Below, piece after piece: positions 1-6,875 of a stretch of 8,009 nt of DNA. The DNA lies in assembly GCA_025351615.1 (NCBI GenBank), contig JANXVP010000309.1:1-8009 (forward strand). Reading direction: 5' to 3'. The DNA comes from Ramlibacter sp. (GTDB lineage: Bacteria; Pseudomonadota; Gammaproteobacteria; Burkholderiales; Burkholderiaceae_C). Under the pieces are notes generated by a model, which was not told the DNA's origin, did no database searches, and saw only the letters and a program-made list of their open reading frames with translations. Numbering within the stretch: the stretch's first letter is position 1; every line of letters starts with the position of its first letter. A program made the position numbers and the translations under genes.

Positions 1-1389
1 TACAACGCCGACCAGGTGGCGCAGACCAGCAAGAACTTCACCGATTACTTCGGCCGCTTCGGTTACGCCTTCGCCCAGGTCGAGGCCAGGCCCGAGGTCG
101 ACCGCGTCAACAACCGCGTGTCCTTCGTGATCGTGGCGGACCCATCGCGCCGCGCCTATGTGCGCCGCGTCAACATCGGCGGCAACAACCGCACCCGGGA
201 CGAAGTGATCCGCCGCGAATTCCGCCAGTACGAATCGTCCTGGTATGACGGCGACAAGATCCGGCTGTCGCGGGACCGCGTCGACCGCCTCGGGTATTTC
301 AAGGAGGTCGGGGTGGAAACCAGCGACGTGCCAGGCGCCGTCGACCAGGTCGACCTCAACGTCACCGTCGCCGAGAAACCCACCGGCAGCCTGCAGCTCG
401 GCGCAGGTTTTTCCAGCGCCGAAAAGCTGGCGCTGTCCTTCAGCATCAAGCAGGAAAACGCGTTCGGCTCGGGCAATTACCTGGGCGTCGAAGTCAATAC
501 CAGCAAGTTCAACCGGACGATCGCCTTCAACACCGTCAACCCGTATTTCACCCCGGACGGCATTTCGCGAACCATCGACGTCTACCACCGCAGCTCCAAG
601 CCCTACACGGACCAGGGCGGCAACTACACGCTGGTCACTTCCGGCGCGGGCTTGCGTTTCGGGGTGCCGTTCAGCGAACTCGACACGGTGTTCTTCGGCG
701 GCAGCCTGGAGCGCACGACGATCAAGCCGGGCACCAATATTCCGGCGGCCTATCTTGCGTACGCCAGCCGTGTCGGCCTCACCAGCTATGCGGCGCCGCT
801 GTCGATCGGCTGGGCGCGGGACGACCGCGACAGCGCCCTGGCGCCCTCCAGCGGGCGCTACCAGCGCCTGGGAACCGAGCTGGGCCTCGTGGCGGACGCC
901 CGCTATGCCCGTGCGAACTACCAGTACCAGCAGTACATCGCCTTGAGCAAGCAATACACGCTGGCTCTCAACGGCGAAGGCGGCTTCGGCAAGGGCTTGT
1001 CGGGGCGACCGTTTCCCGTGTTCAAGAATTTCTATTCCGGTGGCCTGGGCTCGGTGCGCGGTTTCGAGCAGGGCACGCTGGGCCCGCGCGACGTCACCGG
1101 GTCGGTGATCGGCGGACCCAAGAAGGTCACCCTGAACGTCGAGGTGCTCACGCCCTTTCCTGGAGCGGGCAACGACAAGACGCTGCGCCTGTACGGCTTC
1201 GTCGACGCCGGCAACGTGTTCGGCGAAAGCGAGAAGGTCACGCTGAAGAGCTTCCGCTCGTCGGTCGGGGTCGGCGTCAGCTGGATTTCTCCCATCGGCC
1301 CGCTGCGGCTGGCCATTGCCAAGCCCATTCGCAAGTTCGCTGGCGATAGAATCCAGAAATTGCAATTCCAGATCGGAACGTCTTTCTAA
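1..1389 (+). CDS. bamA: Outer membrane protein assembly factor BamA (3' part, 5' end outside window)
   Basis: BamA is the barrel subunit of the BAM complex, which folds and inserts beta-barrel proteins into the outer membrane. The frame is open from base 1, so only the last 462 residues of a protein normally near 800 are here. Visible residues 1-50 match the end of POTRA4 (GRFGYAFAQVE). Residues about 51-126 are POTRA5 (YVRRVNIGGNNRTRDEVIRRE through VAEKPTG). The rest is the 16-stranded barrel. The conserved loop-6 VRGF motif is at visible residues 352-355 (nt 1054-1065), within GGLGSVRGFEQGTLGP. The loop after it is much shorter than in E. coli. The chain ends in QFQIGTSF, with the C-terminal Phe of an outer-membrane beta-signal. 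The TAA stop shares its last base with the ompH ATG (TAATG), so translation is probably coupled. The early POTRA domains and signal peptide lie upstream of the window. Confidence 0.97.
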   Translation, partial: YNADQVAQTSKNFTDYFGRFGYAFAQVEARPEVDRVNNRVSFVIVADPSRRAYVRRVNIGGNNRTRDEVIRREFRQYESSWYDGDKIRLSRDRVDRLGYFKEVGVETSDVPGAVDQVDLNVTVAEKPTGSLQLGAGFSSAEKLALSFSIKQENAFGSGNYLGVEVNTSKFNRTIAFNTVNPYFTPDGISRTIDVYHRSSKPYTDQGGNYTLVTSGAGLRFGVPFSELDTVFFGGSLERTTIKPGTNIPAAYLAYASRVGLTSYAAPLSIGWARDDRDSALAPSSGRYQRLGTELGLVADARYARANYQYQQYIALSKQYTLALNGEGGFGKGLSGRPFPVFKNFYSGGLGSVRGFEQGTLGPRDVTGSVIGGPKKVTLNVEVLTPFPGAGNDKTLRLYGFVDAGNVFGESEKVTLKSFRSSVGVGVSWISPIGPLRLAIAKPIRKFAGDRIQKLQFQIGTSF

Positions 1390-1892
1390 TGAAGCATCTT
1401 TCCCGTCAATGGCTGGTGGTTGTGCTGGGCCTGGCAGCCTTCGCGGCGCAGGCCCAGGACTTCCGTGTCGGCTTCGTCAACACCGATCGCATCTTCCGGG
1501 AAGCCAATACCGCGAAGGCGGCGCAAGCCAAGCTTGAGCAGGAATTCTCGCGCCGCGAGAAGGAGCTCAATGACGTCGGCACCAACCTGAAGACCCTGTC
1601 GGACAAGTTCGAGCGCGAGGCGCCGACCCTGTCCGAAGCGCAGAGGACCCAGCGCCAGAAGCAGCTGGTGGACCAGGACCGGGAGTTCCAGCGCAAGCGC
1701 CGCGAGTTCCAGGAAGACCTCAACGCCCGCAAGAACGAGGAACTGCAGCAGGTGCTCGAGCGCGCCAACAAGGTGGTCAAGCAGGTGGCCGAAGCCGAGA
1801 AATACGATGTGGTGCTGCAGGAAGCGGTCTACATCAACCCCAAGCACGACATCACTGACAAGGTGATCAAGGCGCTGAACGCGGCCAAGTGA
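1389..1892 (+). CDS. ompH: OmpH/Skp family periplasmic chaperone
   Basis: This protein is a periplasmic holdase that carries unfolded outer-membrane proteins from the Sec translocon towards BAM, normally as a trimer with coiled-coil tentacles. It has 167 residues; E. coli Skp has 161. Residues 1-22 form a signal peptide: a basic start (MKHLSRQW), a hydrophobic core ([12 protein letters not shown]) and a signal peptidase I site AQA|QD after Ala22. The mature protein opens with the family strand [15 protein letters not shown] long stretch rich in Lys, Arg, Glu and Gln follows (about residues 40-130), consistent with the helical tentacles. It closes with a short beta segment ([13 protein letters not shown]) and a final helix, as in Skp. 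The ATG overlaps the bamA stop by one base, and no separate promoter is visible. The bamA-skp-lpxD order is widely conserved in proteobacteria, which supports the name. Also called skp or hlpA. Confidence 0.95.
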   Translation: MKHLSRQWLVVVLGLAAFAAQAQDFRVGFVNTDRIFREANTAKAAQAKLEQEFSRREKELNDVGTNLKTLSDKFEREAPTLSEAQRTQRQKQLVDQDREFQRKRREFQEDLNARKNEELQQVLERANKVVKQVAEAEKYDVVLQEAVYINPKHDITDKVIKALNAAK

Positions 1893-1908
1893 TGCGGCCC
1901 GGCACGGT

Positions 1909-2886
1909 GTGGCGCTGCATCTAGCCGCTATCGTCGAAGCGCTCGGCGGGGAGCTGCACGGCGATCCGGCCCTGCTGATCGAAGGGCTGGCTGCGCTCGA
2001 CAGCGCCGGCCCCGGCGAGCTGGGCTTCCTCGGCAACCCCCGCTACCAACAGCAGCTGGCCGCCTCCCGGGCGGCCTGTGTCATTGTGGCGCCCGCCCTG
2101 CGCGAGGCCGCCATGGTACGCGGCGCCTGCATTGTCGCCGCCGACCCGTCCCTTTACTTCGCGCGCCTGACGCAGTTGTGGAAGCGGCAGGCCAAGCCTG
2201 ACGCCGGAGCCGCGATCCACCCGAGCGCGGTGATCGATCCTGATGCGGTCATCGATCCGACGGCCCGTATCGGCGCGCTGTGCGTGATCGAACGCCGCGC
2301 GCGGGTCGGCGCGCAAACGGTGCTCAAGCCGCGGGTGACGGTGGGCGAGGACTGTGTCATCGGCGACCGCTGCATCGTCCATTCCGGCGTGGTGATCGGC
2401 GCCGACGGCTTCGGCTTCGCCCCCAACGCAGGCGCCTGGGAAAAGATCGAGCAGCTCGGCGCGGTGCGGATCGGCAACGACGTCGAGATTGGCGCCAACA
2501 CCTGCATTGACCGAGGCGCGCTGGCAGACACCGTGATCGAGGACGGCGTCAAGCTCGACAACCTGATCCAGATCGGCCACAACGTGCGCATCGGCAGACA
2601 CACCGCGATCGCGGGTTGCGCCGGCGTGGCCGGGAGCGCCACCATCGGCGCCCACTGCACCATCGGCGGCGCGGCGTCGGTGCTGGGGCACCTCCAGATC
2701 GCCGACCATGTGCATATTTCCGCCGTTTCGGTGGTGACGCGCTCGATCACGCGGGCCGGCACTTACTCCGGCTTCTTCCCCATCGACGACAATGCGGCCT
2801 GGGAAAAAAACGCGGCGACCCTTAAGCAGCTTTACCGCCTGCGCGAACGCCTCAAGGCCCTGGAGGCCCGGGAAAAAAAGTCATGA
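1909..2886 (+). CDS. lpxD: UDP-3-O-(3-hydroxyacyl)glucosamine N-acyltransferase LpxD
   Basis: LpxD performs the third step of lipid A synthesis. It transfers a 3-hydroxyacyl chain from ACP to the 2-amino group of UDP-3-O-acylglucosamine in the cytoplasm. The protein has 325 residues; E. coli has 341. An N-terminal uridine-binding domain (about 1-100) leads into left-handed beta-helix hexapeptide repeats (about 100-280) and a C-terminal helix ending in EAREKKS. The catalytic His is His224 in [11 protein letters not shown] (E. coli His239). The GADGFGF and CIDRGAL motifs are present. Where E. coli has GMGM near the acyl-chain pocket, this protein has AVSV (Val273, Val275), so chain selectivity may differ. 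I chose the GTG start at 1909 because [19 protein letters not shown] aligns with the usual N-terminus and no better in-frame start lies upstream; its ribosome binding site is weak. The stop overlaps fabZ (ATGA). Confidence 0.95.
   Translation: MALHLAAIVEALGGELHGDPALLIEGLAALDSAGPGELGFLGNPRYQQQLAASRAACVIVAPALREAAMVRGACIVAADPSLYFARLTQLWKRQAKPDAGAAIHPSAVIDPDAVIDPTARIGALCVIERRARVGAQTVLKPRVTVGEDCVIGDRCIVHSGVVIGADGFGFAPNAGAWEKIEQLGAVRIGNDVEIGANTCIDRGALADTVIEDGVKLDNLIQIGHNVRIGRHTAIAGCAGVAGSATIGAHCTIGGAASVLGHLQIADHVHISAVSVVTRSITRAGTYSGFFPIDDNAAWEKNAATLKQLYRLRERLKALEAREKKS
2862..2885 (+). other. Candidate -1 ribosomal frameshift site at the lpxD/fabZ junction
   Basis: The last lpxD codons read GAA AAA AAG TCA TGA, so bases 2874-2880 form the heptamer A_AAA_AAG in the correct phase. 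This is the same slippery sequence used in E. coli dnaX. A Shine-Dalgarno-like GGAGG lies at 2862-2866, seven bases upstream of the heptamer. After a -1 slip the next codons are GTC (2880-2882) and then the fabZ ATG in frame, giving an LpxD-FabZ fusion of about 471 residues. No obvious strong downstream stem was seen. The GGAGG is 16 bases from the fabZ ATG, too far for an ordinary ribosome binding site. The motif and phase are directly visible; function is inferred and uncertain. Confidence 0.3.
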
Positions 2887-3323
2887 TGGACATCCACCAA
2901 ATTCTCAAGCAGCTGCCGCACCGCTACCCGTTCCTGCTGGTGGACCGGGTGCTGGCCCTGGACAAGGGCAAGAGCATCAAGGCGCTGAAGAACGTCACCA
3001 TCAACGAACCGTTTTTCACCGGCCACTTCCCGCAGCGGCCGGTGATGCCGGGGGTGTTGATGCTCGAAGCGATGGCCCAGGCCGCCGCGCTGCTGGCCTT
3101 CGACACGATGGGGGTCAGGCTCGACGACAAGACGGTCTATTACTTTGCCGGCATCGACGGCGCACGCTTCAAGCGGCCGGTGGAGCCGGGCGACCAGCTG
3201 GTGATGGACGTGACGCTGGACCGGATGAGGTCCGGCATCTTCAAGTTCAAGGGAATCAGCCGGGTCGGCGACGAAATCGCCTGCGAAGCCGAGTTGATGT
3301 GCACCATGCGCACGATTGCGTAA
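2883..3323 (+). CDS. fabZ: 3-hydroxyacyl-[acyl-carrier-protein] dehydratase FabZ
   Basis: FabZ dehydrates 3-hydroxyacyl-ACP to trans-2-enoyl-ACP in type II fatty acid elongation. It competes with LpxA and LpxD for the same hydroxyacyl-ACP pool, which explains its place between their genes. The 146 residues form a single hot-dog fold. The N-terminal motif [13 protein letters not shown] is at residues 11-23. The catalytic pair is His48 in [14 protein letters not shown] and Glu62 in [30 protein letters not shown] is also typical of FabZ rather than FabA. Two adjacent ATG codons occur at 2883 and 2886. I use the first, which overlaps the lpxD stop as ATGA and suggests coupled translation; [16 protein letters not shown] from the second is equally reasonable. 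No close Shine-Dalgarno sequence is evident, only the purine-rich GGGAAAAAAAG tract. Confidence 0.96.
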   Translation: MMDIHQILKQLPHRYPFLLVDRVLALDKGKSIKALKNVTINEPFFTGHFPQRPVMPGVLMLEAMAQAAALLAFDTMGVRLDDKTVYYFAGIDGARFKRPVEPGDQLVMDVTLDRMRSGIFKFKGISRVGDEIACEAELMCTMRTIA

Positions 3324-3333
3324 GGGCGGCGCA

Positions 3334-4128
3334 ATGGCTGTGATCCACCCCACGGCCATCGTGGAAGCCGGCGCGCAGATCGACAGTTCGGTGCGCATTG
3401 GTCCCTACACGGTGATCGGGCCGCGCGTGAAGATCGGCGCCGGCACCACCGTCGGCCCCCATTGCGTCATCGAGGGCCGTACCACCATCGGCCGCGACAA
3501 CCGGATCTTCCAGTTCAACTCGCTGGGCGCGATCCCGCAGGACAAGAAGTATGCGGGCGAGCCGTGCGAACTGCTGATCGGCGACCGCAACACCGTTCGC
3601 GAATTCTGCACCTTCAACATCGGCACCGCGGCCGGCGGCGGCGTCACGCGGGTCGGCGACAACAACTGGCTGATGGCGTATGTGCACCTGGCCCACGACT
3701 GCCAGGTCGGCAGCCACACCATCTTCGCCAACAATTCGCAGCTGGCAGGGCACGTCGAAGTGGGCGACTGGGTGATCCTGGGCGGCTTTACCGTGGTCCA
3801 CCAGTTTGTGCGCATCGGCGCCCATGCGATGACGGCAATGAATTCCCTGCTGTTCGCGGATCAGCCACCTTTCGTGATGAGCCAGGGCCAGCCAGCGCAG
3901 GCAAGGTCGATGAATTTCGAGGGCCTGCGCCGCCGCGGTTTCTCTGCCGGGCGGATCGCAGTGGTCAAGGCCATGCACAAGGCGCTGTATCGGGACGGCC
4001 TGACGCTGGAGCAGTCGCGTGCGCACATCGCGGCACTGGCCGGGGAGACGCCGGAGGCCGGGCCGGACGTCGCGCTGATGCTGTCCTTCCTGGACCAGGT
4101 CTCGCCCCAGCGCGGCATCGTGCGCTGA
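3334..4128 (+). CDS. lpxA: UDP-N-acetylglucosamine 3-O-acyltransferase LpxA
   Basis: LpxA catalyses the first step of lipid A synthesis, moving a 3-hydroxyacyl chain from ACP to the 3-OH of UDP-GlcNAc. It is a cytoplasmic homotrimer. The protein has 264 residues, close to the E. coli 262. Hexapeptide repeats of the left-handed beta-helix run from IHPTAIV to about residue 185, followed by the C-terminal helical domain starting near EGLRRRGFS. The catalytic base is His121 in YVHLAHDC (E. coli His125), and VVHQF holds the His-Gln pair at 156-157. The residue aligned to E. coli Gly173, the hydrocarbon ruler, is Met169, as in Pseudomonas aeruginosa. That predicts 10-carbon rather than 14-carbon substrate choice. 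The ATG lies ten bases after the fabZ stop, with AAGGG at 3322-3326 as ribosome binding site. A TTG six codons earlier is possible but less likely. Confidence 0.96.
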   Translation: MAVIHPTAIVEAGAQIDSSVRIGPYTVIGPRVKIGAGTTVGPHCVIEGRTTIGRDNRIFQFNSLGAIPQDKKYAGEPCELLIGDRNTVREFCTFNIGTAAGGGVTRVGDNNWLMAYVHLAHDCQVGSHTIFANNSQLAGHVEVGDWVILGGFTVVHQFVRIGAHAMTAMNSLLFADQPPFVMSQGQPAQARSMNFEGLRRRGFSAGRIAVVKAMHKALYRDGLTLEQSRAHIAALAGETPEAGPDVALMLSFLDQVSPQRGIVR

Positions 4129-4130
4129 GC

Positions 4131-5270
4131 ATGGAGGCTCCACGTTTCGCCATGGTCGCCGGTGAAGCGTCCGGCGACCTGCTGGCCGGCCTGCTGCTGG
4201 ACGGGATGAAAGCGCGCTGGCCCCGGCTCACGGCCCAGGGCATCGGCGGACCGCAGATGGGCGCGCGCGGGTTCGATGCCTGGTGGCCGCAGGACAAGCT
4301 CGCCGTGCGCGGTTATGTGGAGGTGCTGCGCCACTACCGCGAGATTGTCGGCATCCGGGCCGAGCTGAAAGACCGCCTGCTGCGCCAGCCCCCCACAGCT
4401 TTTGTCGGTATCGACGCGCCGGATTTCAACCTCGACCTGGAGACGGCGCTCAAGCAGCGCGGCATCCGCACCATCCAGTTCGTCAGTCCTTCTGTCTGGG
4501 CCTGGCGCGCCGACCGCATGGAAAAGATCCGGCGTGCCACCGACCGCGTTCTGTGCATTTTTCCGTTCGAGCCCGCATTGCTGCAGCAGCACGGCATCGC
4601 CGCTATCTATGTCGGCCATCCACTGGCCAGCCTGATTCCCATGGAGCCGGACCAGGCTGGGACCCGCAAGGCGCTGGGGCTGGCGCAAGCCGGCCAGGTC
4701 GTTGCCATCCTGCCCGGCAGCCGCCGGTCCGAGATCGACTCCCTCGCCCAGCGGTTCTTCTCGGCCGCGGTCCGGATTCAACGTGCCCGTCCGGACATCC
4801 GGTTTCTGGCGCCGGCCGCGCCCGGGTTGAAGCCGGCGATAGAACAGGCCGCGCGGGCGGCAGGCCTGACCAGCGGACTGCAGATCGTCGAAGGCCAGTC
4901 GCATGCCGCGCTGGCTGCGTGCGACGTCACACTCATCGCCAGCGGCACGGCCACGCTGGAAGCGGCCCTGTTCAAGCGGCCGATGGTGATCGCCTACAAC
5001 ATGAACTGGCTGTCGTGGCAGCTGATACGGCGCAAGAAGCTGCAGCCATGGGTCGGCTTGCCCAACATCCTGTGCCGCGATTTCGTGGTGCCGGAACTGT
5101 TGCAGGACGACGCCACCCCTGAGAAACTCTCGGCCGCGGTCTTGGAATGGCTGGCGGCACCTGCGAGAATCACGGCCGTACAACAAAGATTCCGGACGCT
5201 GCACCTCGAGTTGCGGCGTGACACCCAGGCCCTTGCCACCGATGCCATCGAAAAAGTTATCGACACCTGA
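4131..5270 (+). CDS. lpxB: Lipid-A-disaccharide synthase LpxB
   Basis: LpxB is a peripheral inner-membrane glycosyltransferase (family GT19). It joins UDP-2,3-diacylglucosamine to lipid X to form the beta-1,6-linked disaccharide of lipid A. The protein has 379 residues; E. coli has 382. Diagnostic motifs appear in order: VAGEASGD (residues 9-16), [10 protein letters not shown] (acidic residues Asp95 and Asp98), [35 protein letters not shown], the nucleotide-binding [20 protein letters not shown], and [18 protein letters not shown]. The frame stays open far upstream through lpxA, but only the ATG at 4131 gives the family N-terminus. It begins two bases after the lpxA stop (TGAGCATG) with no strong ribosome binding site, so coupled translation is likely. 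The substrate lipid X would come from an LpxH-type hydrolase encoded elsewhere. Confidence 0.96.
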   Translation: MEAPRFAMVAGEASGDLLAGLLLDGMKARWPRLTAQGIGGPQMGARGFDAWWPQDKLAVRGYVEVLRHYREIVGIRAELKDRLLRQPPTAFVGIDAPDFNLDLETALKQRGIRTIQFVSPSVWAWRADRMEKIRRATDRVLCIFPFEPALLQQHGIAAIYVGHPLASLIPMEPDQAGTRKALGLAQAGQVVAILPGSRRSEIDSLAQRFFSAAVRIQRARPDIRFLAPAAPGLKPAIEQAARAAGLTSGLQIVEGQSHAALAACDVTLIASGTATLEAALFKRPMVIAYNMNWLSWQLIRRKKLQPWVGLPNILCRDFVVPELLQDDATPEKLSAAVLEWLAAPARITAVQQRFRTLHLELRRDTQALATDAIEKVIDT

Positions 5271-5895
5271 GCAAAAACCGCTGGCCTGGGACCCGGTCGG
5301 CCTCATGGCGGGCGTGGACGAGGCGGGGCGCGGGCCGCTGGCGGGCCCGGTGGTAGCGGCAGCGGTCATCCTCGACGACAGCAAGCGCATTCGCGGTCTG
5401 GCGGACTCCAAGGTGCTGTCACCGCTGCAGCGAGACAGGCTTTACGACCTGATCCGCGAAAAGTCGTTGTGCTGCGCCGTCGGCGTGGCCAGCGTGGAAG
5501 AGATCGACACGCTCAACATCCTGCACGCCACGATGCTGGCGATGAAGCGCGCCGTCGAAGGGCTGCGGCTGAAGCCGGTGAAGGTGCTGGTCGATGGCAA
5601 CCGGCTGCCGAAATGGGACGTGCTGGCGGAGGCCATCGTCGGGGGCGACGCGAAGATCAAGTCGATCTCCGCGGCCTCGATCCTCGCCAAGGTCCATCGA
5701 GACCGGCTTTGCATGACCCTGGACGAGGAATTTCCCCACTACGGCTTCGCGGCGCACAAGGGCTACGGCACACCCGAGCATTTGGCGGCGCTGCGTGTGT
5801 ATGGCGCCTGCCGCCACCACCGGAAGTTTTTCGGCCCGGTGGCGGCCACTTTCATGACGCCGGACGGGCAGACCATCGTCCTGAAGGTGGCGTGA
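5242..5895 (+). CDS. rnhB: Ribonuclease HII
   Basis: RNase HII cleaves RNA in RNA/DNA hybrids and nicks at single ribonucleotides misincorporated in DNA. From the chosen ATG it has 217 residues; E. coli has 198. The metal-binding carboxylates are all present: Asp26 and Glu27 in [13 protein letters not shown], Asp118 in VLVDGNRLP, and Asp136 in [25 protein letters not shown] and [14 protein letters not shown] are also typical, as is the end [18 protein letters not shown]...HHRKFFGPV. The start is uncertain. ATG at 5242 overlaps the end of lpxB by 29 bases. GTG at 5218 would overlap by 53. ATG at 5305 would remove most of the N-terminal tail but leaves only three residues before Asp. The lpxB-rnhB pairing is common in proteobacteria. 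Confidence 0.94.
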   Translation: MPSKKLSTPEQKPLAWDPVGLMAGVDEAGRGPLAGPVVAAAVILDDSKRIRGLADSKVLSPLQRDRLYDLIREKSLCCAVGVASVEEIDTLNILHATMLAMKRAVEGLRLKPVKVLVDGNRLPKWDVLAEAIVGGDAKIKSISAASILAKVHRDRLCMTLDEEFPHYGFAAHKGYGTPEHLAALRVYGACRHHRKFFGPVAATFMTPDGQTIVLKVA

Positions 5896-5920
5896 GCCGC
5901 CCGGCCAGCGGGGAACAGCG

Positions 5921-6700
5921 GTGACCCAGGACGGTCCCCAAGTCGTCACGTCGCGCGACAACGCCTTGCTCAAGGAGCTGCGCCGGCTGGCGCAGGACAG
6001 CACCGCCTACCGCAAGCAGGGCCGCATCTGGCTGGAAGGCGATCACCTGTGCCGCGCCGCCCTGGCGCACGGCCTGAAGCCGACACTGGCGGTGTTTGCG
6101 GAAAGCTTCTGGCCGCAGGCCCGCACCGAGTGGAGAACGGCCGCGGCCAAGACGGTGCTGGTTGCCGATTCGCTGTTCAACGGCCTGAGTGGCCTGGAGT
6201 CACCCGCGCCGATGGCGTTCGTTATCGACCTGCCGTCCGCTCCGGCGCTCGACCCCAATGCAGCGAGCGTGATCCTGGACCGGGTGCAGGACGCTGGGAA
6301 CGTCGGCGCAATCCTGCGCAGTGCGGGGGCGTTCGGCTTCCGGCAGGTGATCGCGCTGAAAGGGACGGCGGCACTGTGGAGCGCCAAGGTGTTGCGCGCC
6401 GGGATGGGCGCGCATTTCGGACTGCGGCTGCTGGAATCGGCCGAGCCGGCGGTGCTGGCTGCGCTGGCCGTTCCCATCCTCATGACCAGTTCGCACCATG
6501 GCGACACGCTGCACCAGGCAACGCTGCCATGGCCCTGCGCCTGGGCGCTGGGCCATGAGGGGCAGGGGGTCGGTGACGCGGTGCGGGCGTTCGCCAGCCA
6601 GACCGTGCGCATTGTGCAGCCCGGCGGTGAGGAGTCGCTGAACGTGGCCTGTGCCGCCGCGATCTGCCTGCACGCCAGCGCCATCGCGCACGCCGGCTGA
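5921..6700 (+). CDS. TrmH/SpoU family RNA 2'-O-methyltransferase
   Basis: This is a SPOUT-class, SAM-dependent methyltransferase expected to methylate a ribose 2'-OH in rRNA or tRNA; 259 residues. The N-terminal part (about 1-90) looks like the small substrate-binding domain of this family: VTSRDNALLKELRRLA, then GRIWLEGDHLCRAAL. The knotted catalytic domain carries the three SpoU motifs. Motif 1 is VILDRVQDAGNVGAILRSA from residue 117, with the conserved Asn and Arg. Motif 2 is ALGHEGQGV near residue 211. Motif 3 is GGEESLNVACAAAI, with SLNVA at 239-243. The RNA target cannot be read from sequence; a 23S rRNA target such as that of RlmB is one option. It starts with GTG at 5921, 25 bases after rnhB, with GGGGAA just upstream as a plausible ribosome binding site. 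It is probably the last gene of the operon. Confidence 0.9.
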   Translation: MTQDGPQVVTSRDNALLKELRRLAQDSTAYRKQGRIWLEGDHLCRAALAHGLKPTLAVFAESFWPQARTEWRTAAAKTVLVADSLFNGLSGLESPAPMAFVIDLPSAPALDPNAASVILDRVQDAGNVGAILRSAGAFGFRQVIALKGTAALWSAKVLRAGMGAHFGLRLLESAEPAVLAALAVPILMTSSHHGDTLHQATLPWPCAWALGHEGQGVGDAVRAFASQTVRIVQPGGEESLNVACAAAICLHASAIAHAG

Positions 6701-6724
6701 CAGCGTGGCCGAATGCACCTCGCC

Positions 6725-6753
6725 AGCGAAAGAGCACCCTGGCCGGTTATAAT
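6725..6753 (+). promoter_or_regulatory. Probable sigma-70 promoter for carAB
   Basis: A perfect -10 box TATAAT lies at 6748-6753, in an AT-rich island within otherwise GC-rich DNA. With a 17-base spacer the -35 position would be AGCGAA at 6725-6730, a poor match to TTGACA, and there is no TGn extended -10. The likely transcription start is about 6760, giving a leader of roughly 115 nt before carA. The weak -35 may mean that an activator is used or that expression is modest. Confidence 0.5.
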
Positions 6754-6776
6754 CAAAGGCTTTCCCGCAAACCCCC

Positions 6777-6854
6777 GTACGCCTAGCGCAGCCCAGCCAC
6801 TCCCTCAAACAACAGCACCATCGAGAGTCCGCTCTTGAGCGCGTTTGGGCGTAC
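6777..6854 (+). promoter_or_regulatory. Possible structured carA leader (two nested stems)
   Basis: Bases 6777-6783 (GTACGCC) are the exact reverse complement of 6848-6854 (GGCGTAC), and the helix can be extended by a G-T and an A-T pair (6784-6785 with 6846-6847). Inside lies a hairpin with a 7-bp stem, 6821-6827 with 6832-6838 (TCGAGAG/CTCTTGA, one G-T pair) and loop TCCG. CTCAA at 6804-6808 could instead pair with TTGAG at 6835-6839, so alternative folds exist. There is no T tract and it matches no leader I know. A role in carAB control is inferred only from its position. Confidence 0.3.
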
Positions 6855-6865
6855 CGTAATCATCC

Positions 6866-6870
6866 GGAGA
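6866..6870 (+). promoter_or_regulatory. Ribosome binding site of carA
   Basis: GGAGA lies five bases before the GTG at 6876. It is a better match to the Shine-Dalgarno consensus than any seen near other starts here, and it decides the non-ATG start of carA. Confidence 0.7.
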
Positions 6871-6875
6871 ACCCA

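Larger units (their letters stand above)
6701..6875. other. Intergenic region between the envelope operon and carA
   Basis: This 175-bp stretch is the only substantial gap in the window. It is noticeably less GC-rich around 6747-6765 and 6801-6820. It holds the proposed carA promoter, its leader and the carA ribosome binding site. I saw no convincing rho-independent terminator (stem plus T tract) after the methyltransferase gene, so some read-through from the upstream operon into carA is possible. No coding frame in it looks real. Confidence 0.75.

Noticed and set aside
2215..2715. Short imperfect repeats within lpxD (and similarly in lpxA)
   Set aside because: They reflect the hexapeptide repeats of the left-handed beta-helix protein fold, not a DNA repeat element or CRISPR array.
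2804..2811. First A7 tract in lpxD (A_AAA_AAC, slippery in phase)
   Set aside because: A -1 shift here meets TAA at 2823-2825 after four codons, so it gives no fusion and only a slightly shortened LpxD.
3462..4130. Upstream extension of the lpxB frame through lpxA
   Set aside because: The extension is an open but Arg/Gly/Pro-rich shadow of lpxA; the LpxB family N-terminus begins at the ATG at 4131.
5218..5241. GTG start for rnhB at 5218
   Set aside because: It would add eight non-conserved residues and increase the overlap with lpxB; the ATG at 5242 is simpler, though not proven.
3861..5411. Long antisense open frame of over 500 codons opposite lpxA/lpxB
   Set aside because: It mirrors GC-rich codon use of lpxA, lpxB and rnhB, has low-complexity Arg/Gly/Pro composition, no recognisable domain and no start signal.
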